This document shows positions 7,926 through 16,417 of a stretch of DNA of 44,263 bases, piece by piece. The notes beneath the pieces were generated by a model. It made no database searches and was not told where the DNA came from. It was given only the letters and a program-made list of their open reading frames with translations. Both the position numbers and the translations under genes were made by a program. This DNA is from Clostridia bacterium (GTDB lineage Bacteria > Bacillota > Clostridia > Christensenellales > Aristaeellaceae). The number at the start of each line of letters is the position of its first letter. Positions within the stretch are counted from its first letter, which is position 1. The DNA is taken from the NCBI GenBank assembly GCA_017481825.1, contig JAFUOR010000035.1, forward strand, positions 1 through 44,263. The letters are read 5' to 3'.

Positions 7926-8636
7926 TTACTCCATCGCGGCGGAGTCAGGCTCCGGCGTTGCGGTCACGAACACCTCAAAATGGGTATAGTCATCCTCGGC
8001 GAAGTAGCCCTCGTACTCCACGTCCTCCGTGGGGGCGGCGGTGACGGTGGGGGCAAGGAAGCCGGAGGCCTCGCTGCCGGGACGGGGGAAGATCAGCGTC
8101 AGCTGCAGCCAGTTGCTGCCATCCATGTACTGATTGGGGGAGTAGGCGAAATAGGCGCGGGGCTGGGCGCCCTGCAGGGGGAGGGAGTCATCGCTGGCGC
8201 CAGTATCCTCCTCAAAGGAGGTCGTGGGATCGGATTGCACCTTGGCGACATAGCCGTCAACCAGCGCCTGGGCCTGCTCAAGCGTCACGCCGCTGCTGGA
8301 ACGGTGGATGCTCGCTGCTGCAATGTTGGCAAAGCGCGCGGGGTCATCCACACGCAGCACCAGCATGTAGACACCCTCCTGGGAGAGGGTGAAGTGCATC
8401 TCGATATGCTCCGGCACGTCCGCGCCGTCCATCCCCAGGGAGGCAAAGGCGGAATAGTGCTCGTAGATCATATCGATCTGCCCCTCGCCAAGGGTCAGGA
8501 GCGTCTCGTTCACCAGCTCGACGTATTGCCGGAGCGCCGCATGCCCCTTGTGGTCGGGGTCGGGCCAGTACATATCAGCCAGGGCGCTGGCGGTCAGCAT
8601 CAGTACAGTGAGCAGCAGGGCTGCGAGCTTCTTCAC
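7926..8636 (-). CDS. Secreted protein of unknown function
   Basis: I do not recognise a family. The 236-residue product begins (as GTG) with a signal peptide, KKLAALLLTVLMLTASALA, cleavage expected before DMYWPD. The mature part is acidic, with a serine/proline-rich late segment and a C-terminal tail VTATPEPDSAAME. The GTG start at 8636 is chosen over an upstream ATG because AAGGAGG lies 7 bases before it and the longer frame would put 20 residues ahead of the signal peptide and overlap the preceding gene. It sits between the cytidylate-kinase-like gene and the nucleoside-hydrolase-like gene, on the same strand. Confidence 0.75.
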   Translation of the reverse strand: MKKLAALLLTVLMLTASALADMYWPDPDHKGHAALRQYVELVNETLLTLGEGQIDMIYEHYSAFASLGMDGADVPEHIEMHFTLSQEGVYMLVLRVDDPARFANIAAASIHRSSSGVTLEQAQALVDGYVAKVQSDPTTSFEEDTGASDDSLPLQGAQPRAYFAYSPNQYMDGSNWLQLTLIFPRPGSEASGFLAPTVTAAPTEDVEYEGYFAEDDYTHFEVFVTATPEPDSAAME

Positions 8637-8664
8637 GAACGATCCTCCTTCGTCATCGCTTACT

Positions 8665-9300
8665 TTATTGGTGGGCATGGGCGGTGTGCAGTTCAAGGAA
8701 TTTGACGATCAGATCCACAGCGCCCTCCACGCCCAGCATGCCCGTATCCACGATCAGGTCGTAGTTGTTCACATCGCCCCAGGTGGCCGTGGCGTAGTAG
8801 TTGTAGTAGGAGGCGCGCTGCTTGTCGGCCTTGCGGATGCGATCCTCGGCCTTGCCCTCCTCCACGCCGTAATACTTCACCGCGCGCTCGATCTTGCTCT
8901 TCATATCCGCCTTGATGAAGACGGAGACGGCATTGGGATCCTCACGCAGCACATAATCGGCGCAGCGGCCGACGATCACGCAGGGGCCGTCGCCGGCGAT
9001 CTTGCGGATGGCGTCAAACTGGGCCATGAAGATCTTGTGATTCAGCGGCATGTCCATGTAGAAGGATGATGCGTCGCCGTGGGTCTGCATGCCGGTGACG
9101 AGGCTGAAGAGCAGGGAGCGGGTGGGCTTCTCGTCATGATCCTCGAAAATCTCCTCGCAGATGCCGCTCTGCTTGCTGGCCTCGGACAGCAGCTCCTTGT
9201 CATAGAAGGGCACGCCCAGTTTTTCCGCCAGAAGGCGGCCCACATAGCGCCCGCCGGAGCCAAACTGCCTGCCGATGGTGATGACATAATTGGTTGCCAT
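8665..9300 (-). CDS. Cytidylate kinase-like family protein
   Basis: The 211-residue protein starts MATNYVITIGRQFGSGGRYVG, with the degenerate P-loop GRQFGSGG (about residues 10-17) typical of the cytidylate-kinase-like family (PF13189), followed by LAEKLGVPFYDKELL. A mid-protein segment CVIVGRCADYVLREDPNAVSVFIKAD and the basic RIRKADKQRASYYNYY lid region also match. These proteins are P-loop nucleotide-binding proteins whose in-vivo substrate is often not known; canonical CMP kinase (cmk) is normally a separate gene. The ATG at 9300 has AAGGAGG nearby and matches the family N terminus; the longer upstream frame does not. Confidence 0.9.
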   Translation of the reverse strand: MATNYVITIGRQFGSGGRYVGRLLAEKLGVPFYDKELLSEASKQSGICEEIFEDHDEKPTRSLLFSLVTGMQTHGDASSFYMDMPLNHKIFMAQFDAIRKIAGDGPCVIVGRCADYVLREDPNAVSVFIKADMKSKIERAVKYYGVEEGKAEDRIRKADKQRASYYNYYATATWGDVNNYDLIVDTGMLGVEGAVDLIVKFLELHTAHAHQ

Positions 9301-9362
9301 AAGTCTTCCTCCTTTTTGCATGCGGCGCAGGATACGCCGTTTCGTTGCTTTTGTATATGCAC

Positions 9363-9391
9363 AGTATATCACAGATGCATGTCGCAGGCAA
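9363..9391 (-). promoter_or_regulatory. Probable promoter for the cytidylate-kinase-like operon
   Basis: On the minus strand TTGCCT (plus positions 9386-9391) and TATACT (9363-9368) are separated by 17 bases, 63 bases upstream of the start at 9300. The match to sigma-A consensus is good at -10 and fair at -35. Confidence 0.5.
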
Positions 9392-9495
9392 TGATTTTTC
9401 TGTGAACAATGGGTAAAATGGTTCTGAAATACACCGGAAATGCGGAAGATCTTGTATGCTTTCACAATACGGGCAAAAAAACGTCAGGATTTCCA

Positions 9496-9524
9496 TTGAC
9501 AAGCGGCGTGTATTTTGATAAAAT
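9496..9524 (+). promoter_or_regulatory. Sigma-A promoter for guaB
   Basis: A perfect TTGACA (9496-9501), a 17-base spacer and TAAAAT (9519-9524) lie 46 bases upstream of the guaB ATG. No purine-box (PurR) or guanine riboswitch is evident in the short leader. Confidence 0.9.
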
Positions 9525-9549
9525 CTCTGTTAACCATAATACCCATTGA

Positions 9550-11028
<1,479 letters not shown>

Positions 11029-11056
11029 TATATAGTGCGGCATCCGTAAAACAGTT

Positions 11057-11110
11057 AATCCTCCGTATGGTTACGATCGATCATACGGAGGATTATTTTA
11101 TGCTTTTTCT
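11057..11110 (+). terminator. Terminator after guaB
   Basis: A 13-bp perfect stem AATCCTCCGTATG/CATACGGAGGATT (11057-11069 and 11082-11094), with GATCGATC in the loop, is followed by ATTTTATGCTTTTTC. Confidence 0.9.
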
Positions 11111-11332
11111 TCAAACTTGCTGGCGGCGAACGGCAAATCCGCAGGGGATAGCCGCTTTAGCGGCGCAAGGGGGGCAGCCACCTTGACGGAACGAAGTGAC
11201 GCAACATTCTCGGTCATGCAGTTTCTTTCTGCTGACGGAGAATGAAGCTCCGCAGGACGCACGATACTCCCGATAGGAGAGTATAGAAGCGCGCCTTTTG
11301 GTTCCTAAAGGATTTTGCGACAAAAGCATCCG
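11111..11332. other. Gene-free border sequence of a possible acquired patch
   Basis: No real gene is supported. The segment contains short palindromes (AGCCGCTTTAGCGGC near 11151, ACTCCCGATAGGAGAGT near 11267) and the words GAAGCTCCGCAGGACGCAC (about 11247-11265), which resemble GCTCCCGCAGGACGCAC at 41867-41883 next to another repeat. It separates guaB from an AT-rich gene and may be a border of an inserted segment; I cannot identify an integrase or terminal repeats. Confidence 0.4.
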
Positions 11333-11968
11333 TCATCTTTCATATTCCTTCAATTCCTCTAAAAATTCACAATAATCTTCTTCTGACCAGTAAAATGTAA
11401 GTTCTTCTTCTGTGTAATCTTCGGGTTTGTCACGCATAAAATTGTTGCCAATATCATAGTCAAATTTCTGTAAGACTACTTCTGCAAACTCCCGGAAGAA
11501 CATACCAATGCCAGTAATTACATTTCCGTCACAAACGATGCCTTTATGAATAAAATTCTCTTTTTCAACAAACGGAAATACTTCTGCCATCTGCATAAAG
11601 AAACCGGAAGTGAATTTTTTACCTTTCAATACACCTGCCTTTGCCAGCAGCAACGGAGAAGATGAAATTGCCGCAAAAATAACATCAGTATTGATCCCGC
11701 GTTTCAAAAAGTCAATCAGTTTATCATCATAGAGCGCAGGAAGCGGATTGATTGTGCCCGGAAGAATGATGCACTCATAGTCCGTGATATTTGTATCTGC
11801 GATTGTTTTTGTGGGCATTACTCGCAGCCCCTCTTCGCTGCAATATTCCTTGTTTTCACTTGCGACAAATTCAATTTTTTCTTCAAACCACACCGACAAT
11901 GCCGAAGTCAAACAGGTGATTTCCTGCAAGGAAAAGTTAGGATATAAGATTACTGCAAATCTACTCAT
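11333..11968 (-). CDS. DJ-1/PfpI-family protein lacking the nucleophile cysteine
   Basis: The 211-residue product shows the DJ-1/PfpI fold pattern: FAVILYPNFSLQEI (E16 in the usual glutamate position), CIILPGTINPLPAL, then VIFAAISSSPLLLAKAGVLKGKKFT (about residues 96-120), then DGNVITGIGM. In the nucleophile-elbow position, where active members have AAICxxP, residue 102 is serine. Codon use is strikingly AT-rich compared with the rest of the window, which suggests recent transfer. The ATG at 11968 is preferred because GGAGGTG lies 6 bases upstream. Possible roles in this superfamily include chaperone, glyoxalase or amidase-like activities; none can be assigned. Confidence 0.85.
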   Translation of the reverse strand: MSRFAVILYPNFSLQEITCLTSALSVWFEEKIEFVASENKEYCSEEGLRVMPTKTIADTNITDYECIILPGTINPLPALYDDKLIDFLKRGINTDVIFAAISSSPLLLAKAGVLKGKKFTSGFFMQMAEVFPFVEKENFIHKGIVCDGNVITGIGMFFREFAEVVLQKFDYDIGNNFMRDKPEDYTEEELTFYWSEEDYCEFLEELKEYER

Positions 11969-12214
11969 TCGCATCACCTCCATAAACAAAAGCTGTTTCA
12001 CTACAAATGTTAATTAAGTATACCACAAATATGAGATGTTTTCTACCATTTGCATAAGAAACGCCCGAGCATTTTTTGTCCGGCCGTTCTCCTGTCGAAA
12101 AAGCACGAAAATCGTCGCGCAGGGAGCGTTCCGGTAAGACATGTACGTAGTTGATTTGACAATCGGGCAGAATCTACCGTGTAGGATTGCTAACTCTTTT
12201 GCCGACCTTTTCAT

Positions 12215-12391
12215 ATGAGAGGGTCGGCTTATCAATTTCAGGTTGTATGCATAGTGCTGATATGTTACAATGAAGAATGGTACGGCAGTATCAACCTGCT
12301 GAGCTTCGGTGTATCGCAGGCGCGCATCATGCGGCTGGTCAGCAGCAGTATTGCGAGGGCGTTGTTGGACAGTCAGGAGGATTCAAAATGA
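12215..12391 (+). CDS. Small open frame of unknown status, coupled to the DUF6155-like gene
   Basis: A 58-codon frame runs from ATG at 12215 to a TGA that overlaps the next ATG (ATGA, 12388-12391). It has no clear ribosome-binding site, but the last two thirds read like ordinary protein (NEEWYGSINLLSFGVSQAR, then IMRLVSSSIARALLD). It could be a small real gene or the surviving 3' end of a truncated gene at the border of the acquired patch. I recognise no family. Confidence 0.35.
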   Translation: MRGSAYQFQVVCIVLICYNEEWYGSINLLSFGVSQARIMRLVSSSIARALLDSQEDSK

Positions 12392-12918
12392 AACTGACAG
12401 ATTTGAGGAAGCAACTGAATACGATGGACAAGGCTGACCTGATCGCGCTGATTTGCAGGCTGTACAAGGGCAGCAAGCAGAGTCAGAGCATGATCGACAT
12501 AGAGTTGTGCGGTGATGCTGCAGAAGATCAGCTTGCCATGGTTTGCATGAAGCAGATACACACGGCGTTTTTCGGAAACCGTCTCTCCTTGAAGACTGCC
12601 CGCAAGGTCATCAGCGATTTCAAGAAGGTTTCGCGCAATCAGGAGAATGTGGCTGAACTGATGCTTACCTATGTGGAATGCGGCGTGGAGTTCACGAACG
12701 TGTATGGCGATATGGATGAAGCATTCTATTACAGCGTCGAATCCATGTTCATGGATTATGTGACGCTGCTCAACAGCATGGAGCATGACGGATGTTACAA
12801 AAAACATGCAGCACGAATTGCAAAGGTGTGTTATAATGCAAGCGACATTGGCTGGGGATTCAGCGAGGAAATGGCCGCGATATATCATGAAATTCAGTGG
12901 CGGCAGGAAGATGACTGA
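12388..12918 (+). CDS. DUF6155-like protein
   Basis: The 176-residue cytosolic protein begins MKLTDLRKQLNTMDKADLIALICRLYKGSKQ, which resembles the start of DUF6155 proteins (helical, function unknown). The rest is mostly helical, with SLKTARKVISDFKKVSR, VAELMLTYVECGVEFTNVYGDMDEAFYYSVESMF and a C-terminal IGWGFSEEMAAIYHEI. CAGGAGG (12374-12380) sits 7 bases upstream. It is 13 bases ahead of the LytTR regulator and in the same direction, so it probably belongs to the TCS-ABC transcription unit. The family assignment is from memory of the N-terminal pattern and is moderate. Confidence 0.65.
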   Translation: MKLTDLRKQLNTMDKADLIALICRLYKGSKQSQSMIDIELCGDAAEDQLAMVCMKQIHTAFFGNRLSLKTARKVISDFKKVSRNQENVAELMLTYVECGVEFTNVYGDMDEAFYYSVESMFMDYVTLLNSMEHDGCYKKHAARIAKVCYNASDIGWGFSEEMAAIYHEIQWRQEDD

Positions 12919-12931
12919 ATGAGGTGTGTCC

Positions 12932-13630
12932 ATGAGATACAAAATCGCCATCTGCGATGATTCAGCCGCAGACCGTACCTATGTGACGGACATGGTGAAC
13001 CGCTGGTCTGCCACGGCAGGTCATGCTGTGCAACTTAATACCTTTGACTCTGCTGAGTCCTTCCTGTTCCACTATGCGGATGAAAGCGACTATGACATCC
13101 TCCTACTGGACATTGAAATGGCGGCCATGGATGGCGTCACGATGGCCAAGCAGCTCCGCAGGGACAATGAAACCGTGCAGATCATCTTCATCACCGGCTA
13201 CACGGACTACATTGCCGAGGGCTATGAGGTCGCAGCGCTGCACTACCTGGTCAAACCAGTGAAGGAGGAAAAGCTGTTCTCCGTGCTGGATCGTGCGGCG
13301 GAAAAGCTACGGAAGAACGAGAAGGTGCTGCATTTTGAGATCGGCGGCGAGATGGTGCGTGTTCCAGTCTATCAGATCCGGTATGCAGAGGTCATGGCAA
13401 ATTATGTGACCATCCATGCTGCTGAGGATGTGACTGTCAAAATGACGCTGGGGGATCTGGAAAAGGAGCTGGATGAGCGATTTTATCGCGCAGGTCGCTC
13501 TATCATCGTCAACCTGACGCAGATCAGCCGGGTAACAAAAACAGAAATCAAACTGAGCGACGGCACGGTGATCCCCCTGCCGCGCGGCGCGTACGAGGGC
13601 GTGAACCGCGCCATCATCAACATGAGGTGA
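12932..13630 (+). CDS. LytTR-family response regulator
   Basis: The 232-residue protein has a receiver domain (D9, D10, phosphoacceptor D60 in LLLLDIEM, lysine in YLVKPVKEEKL) and a C-terminal LytTR DNA-binding domain from about residue 130 (MVRVPVYQIRYAEVMANYVTIH..., REDLxRxHRS-like YRAGRSIIVNLTQIS). LytTR regulators of this AgrA/VirR type control peptide-signalling, bacteriocin or envelope genes. ATG at 12932 follows GAGGTG. The gene stops 4 bases before the kinase start. The natural targets are the two ABC genes downstream and its own operon. Confidence 0.92.
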   Translation: MRYKIAICDDSAADRTYVTDMVNRWSATAGHAVQLNTFDSAESFLFHYADESDYDILLLDIEMAAMDGVTMAKQLRRDNETVQIIFITGYTDYIAEGYEVAALHYLVKPVKEEKLFSVLDRAAEKLRKNEKVLHFEIGGEMVRVPVYQIRYAEVMANYVTIHAAEDVTVKMTLGDLEKELDERFYRAGRSIIVNLTQISRVTKTEIKLSDGTVIPLPRGAYEGVNRAIINMR

Positions 13631-13634
13631 GCCT

Positions 13635-14297
13635 ATGGGACTGTTCTCGAAAAAGATCGATCAGCAGATCGCGTCCTATCAGCGTGAGCTGATCGAAACG
13701 CACTACCGCGAGGTGGACAACATGTACCGTCAGATGCGCGGCTGGCGGCATGATTACCGTAATCACATCCAGACGATGAAGGCCTATGCCGCCACCGGGG
13801 ACTGGGAGGCAATCAGGCGATACCTCGATCTGCTGGATGAAGACCTGACCACCGTCGATACGGTCATCAAAACCGGCAATCCCATGACGGACGCCATTCT
13901 CAACTCCAAGATTTCGCTGGCAAAGGCGAAGGGCATTCAGGTTGTGGCAGATGCTCACATTCCGGTAAAGCTGAAATCCTCAGAGATCGACCTTTGCTGC
14001 ATCATTGGCAATCTGTTCGATAATGCCATTGAGGCCAGCATGCAGCTTCCGGAGGAGCAGCGGCTGATTCGCGTCTACATGGACATGAAAAACACGCAAC
14101 TGTACATCTCCTTCACCAACTTCACTGCCGGAAAGAAGCTCCATAAGGAAGGCAAGCTGTTCCGCTCCACCAAGGGCGACGGACATGGCTTCGGTCTGGT
14201 GCGCATCGACGCGATTGTGGAACGGCTGGAAGGCTACATCAGCCGCAACAGCGAGGACGGCGCGTTTACTACGGAGATTCTGCTGCCGCAAACCTGA
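13635..14297 (+). CDS. Soluble GHKL-type sensor histidine kinase
   Basis: The 220-residue protein has a SpoB/AgrC-like dimerisation helix with WRHDYRNHIQ (phosphoacceptor H39), an N box NLFDNAIEAS (127-136) and a G box GHGFGL (184-189), the features of GHKL kinases paired with LytTR regulators. Unlike AgrC-type kinases it has no N-terminal transmembrane sensor: the protein starts only about 35 residues before the histidine. It must therefore sense a cytosolic signal or depend on a partner. GAGGTGAG precedes the ATG. A 19-bp inverted repeat and a terminator-like hairpin follow before the ABC genes. Confidence 0.9.
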   Translation: MGLFSKKIDQQIASYQRELIETHYREVDNMYRQMRGWRHDYRNHIQTMKAYAATGDWEAIRRYLDLLDEDLTTVDTVIKTGNPMTDAILNSKISLAKAKGIQVVADAHIPVKLKSSEIDLCCIIGNLFDNAIEASMQLPEEQRLIRVYMDMKNTQLYISFTNFTAGKKLHKEGKLFRSTKGDGHGFGLVRIDAIVERLEGYISRNSEDGAFTTEILLPQT

Positions 14298-14315
14298 AAT
14301 GGAATTCGGAATTAT

Positions 14316-14410
14316 GAATTCGGAATGCGGAATTAAGTTTGTGACACAAGTGATTTCCGCCATGCGAATCAGAACATCATTCTACATTCCGAATTCCGCA
14401 TTCCGAATTC
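14316..14410. repeat. 19-bp perfect inverted repeat
   Basis: GAATTCGGAATGCGGAATT (14316-14334) and its exact reverse complement (14392-14410) flank 57 bases. Neighbouring bases carry further degenerate GAATTCGGAATT units on both sides. It looks like a small AT-rich palindromic intergenic repeat inserted between the kinase gene and the exporter genes. Confidence 0.85.
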
Positions 14411-14442
14411 CGAATTTAGCAATTCATCCCCCGGAAATGACG

Positions 14443-14476
14443 ATTCGTCCCCAGAAAGCTCCGGGGACGAATTTTT
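14443..14476 (+). terminator. Terminator-like hairpin just upstream of the exporter genes
   Basis: The 10-bp stem ATTCGTCCCC/GGGGACGAAT (14443-14452 and 14463-14472) is followed by TTTTT. It lies 31 bases before the ABC gene start, so it either ends the regulator transcript or attenuates readthrough into the exporter genes. Confidence 0.75.
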
Positions 14477-14506
14477 GTGATATTGTATCCTCCGAGGTGA
14501 AAAACA

Positions 14507-16417
14507 ATGAAAACCCGTGAAAAACCCAAGTACAACATATGGCAGAACCTCTGCTTCAGCGTGAAGCTGGCATGGCAGACACGCAAGCGTGTGCTGGTGG
14601 TCGCTTTAGCGGTGGCCGTCATCGCAGTGCTGGTGAATCTGGTGGAGCTTTACATCGCGCCGGAGATTCTGTCCAGGGTCGAACAGCATGCTTCTCTGTC
14701 GGAGCTTCTGCTGACCATCGGCGGCTTCACTGCGGCACTGTTCCTGCTGACAGGGCTGGAAAGCTATCTGGGCACCAGCCGCCAGCCAGCGGAGATCGAC
14801 GTGCGGCAGGCCATCATCCGCCTTGTGACCCGCAAGACCTGCGAGACCTCTTACCCCAACATCCGCGATCCGAAGGTGCTGCGCCTGCAGGAGCAGGCCA
14901 ACGAGGCCACCGACAGCAACAGCGAGGCTGCCGAGCATATCTGGAAGACGCTGACGGAGCTGCTGAAGAACCTGATCGGCTTTGCCATCTACCTGATGCT
15001 GCTGACGAATCTGAATGCGATTCTGATGCTGGTGGTCGTCCTGACCAGCGGCGTGGGCTTCTTTGTCACCCGGTATATCAACGAATGGGAAGTCCGCCAC
15101 CGGGAGGAAAAAGAAGTCTGTGCGAAGGAAATCAAATACTTCCGGCAGCGTTCCTATGCGCTGGATTTTGCGAAGGATCTGCGCATCTTCGGTCTGGGCA
15201 CATGGCTGCGGGAGCTGCAGGGCAAGGCATACCGCACCTGCGCCGCTTTTGTGAACCGGCGCGAAAAGGCCTACCTCTGGGCAAATGTGGTGGATGTACT
15301 CATGGCGCTGCTGCGCAACGGTTTGGCTTATGCCTTCCTCATTCATCAGACATTGGAGCAGGGGTTGCCCGCCTCGGAGTTCCTGCTGTACTTCACCGCT
15401 GTCAGCGGCTTTACCAGCTGGGTGACGGGTATCCTGAGCAACTTCAGCCAGCTGCACAAGGAGAGCATTGCCCTGTCACGCATTCAGGAATACCTGCATA
15501 TTGATGAGCCCTTCAAGTTTGCCGAGGGTATTGAGCCTCCCAAGGCGGACAGCTATGCCCTGACGCTGGAGAACGTGAGCTTCCGCTATCCCGGCACGGA
15601 GAAAAACATCCTGGAGCATGTCAACCTGACCATCCACCCCGGCGAAAAGCTGGCGATCGTGGGCCTTAATGGCGCAGGTAAGACCACGCTGGTGAAGCTC
15701 CTGTGCGGCTTCTACGATCCCACAGAGGGTCGTGTGCTGCTGAATGGGCAGGATATCCGTGATTTCAACCGCGCGCAGTATTATGAGCTGTTCTCCGCTG
15801 TGTTCCAGCATTTCTCCATGATGGATGTTACCATTGCTGAGACCGTTGCCCAGACAGTGGACGGCATCGACATGGATAAGGTCAACAAATGCCTGGAAAA
15901 GGCCGGTCTGACCGCCGCTGTCGCCAAGTTCCCCGAAGGCGTGAATACCCACATCGGGCGCGAGGTCTATCTGGATGGCGTCATGCTCTCCGGCGGTCAG
16001 ACCCAGCGGCTGATGCTGGCCCGCGCGCTGTACAAGGATGGCCCCATCCTCGTTCTGGACGAACCCACCGCCGCTCTTGACCCGCTGGCGGAGAACGATA
16101 TCTACATGAAGTACAACGAGATGACGGCTGGCAAGACCTCTGTGTTCATCTCACACCGTTTGGCGTCCACCCGCTTCTGCGATCGCATTCTATTTATTGC
16201 AAACGGCGGTATCGCCGAGGAAGGCACGCATGAGGAGCTGCTGGCACGGGGCGGCGCGTATGCCGACCTGTTCGAGGTACAGAGCCGCTATTACAAGGAA
16301 CAAGGTCAGGCTTGCCTGACGAACGAGAGCGATTCGGCAGAATCGCCGAGTGAAGCCAGCACAGCCCATGGGGCTGGGATGGCCGCGAAAGGAGGCAACG
16401 AGCATGAAGAAGTCTGA
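14507..16417 (+). CDS. ABC exporter half-transporter A (membrane plus ATPase)
   Basis: The 636-residue protein has an N-terminal type-IV exporter membrane domain with about six transmembrane segments (residues ~25-330) and a C-terminal ATPase: Walker A GLNGAGKTT (about 386-394), signature LSGGQTQRL, Walker B ILVLDEPTAALDP and H-loop ISHRLAS. All catalytic elements look intact. The C terminus carries an extra serine/alanine-rich tail (ESDSAESPSEAS...). GAGGTG precedes ATG at 14507. Its end overlaps the next ABC gene by 14 bases, so the two probably form a heterodimer. No double-glycine-type peptidase domain is present, so it is not a self-processing peptide exporter. Confidence 0.93.
   Translation: MKTREKPKYNIWQNLCFSVKLAWQTRKRVLVVALAVAVIAVLVNLVELYIAPEILSRVEQHASLSELLLTIGGFTAALFLLTGLESYLGTSRQPAEIDVRQAIIRLVTRKTCETSYPNIRDPKVLRLQEQANEATDSNSEAAEHIWKTLTELLKNLIGFAIYLMLLTNLNAILMLVVVLTSGVGFFVTRYINEWEVRHREEKEVCAKEIKYFRQRSYALDFAKDLRIFGLGTWLRELQGKAYRTCAAFVNRREKAYLWANVVDVLMALLRNGLAYAFLIHQTLEQGLPASEFLLYFTAVSGFTSWVTGILSNFSQLHKESIALSRIQEYLHIDEPFKFAEGIEPPKADSYALTLENVSFRYPGTEKNILEHVNLTIHPGEKLAIVGLNGAGKTTLVKLLCGFYDPTEGRVLLNGQDIRDFNRAQYYELFSAVFQHFSMMDVTIAETVAQTVDGIDMDKVNKCLEKAGLTAAVAKFPEGVNTHIGREVYLDGVMLSGGQTQRLMLARALYKDGPILVLDEPTAALDPLAENDIYMKYNEMTAGKTSVFISHRLASTRFCDRILFIANGGIAEEGTHEELLARGGAYADLFEVQSRYYKEQGQACLTNESDSAESPSEASTAHGAGMAAKGGNEHEEV

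Noticed and set aside
11111-11329. 72-codon minus frame (cysteine- and arginine-rich) between guaB and the PfpI gene
   Set aside because: It has no ribosome-binding site and spans palindromic words; probably spurious translation of repeat or border sequence.
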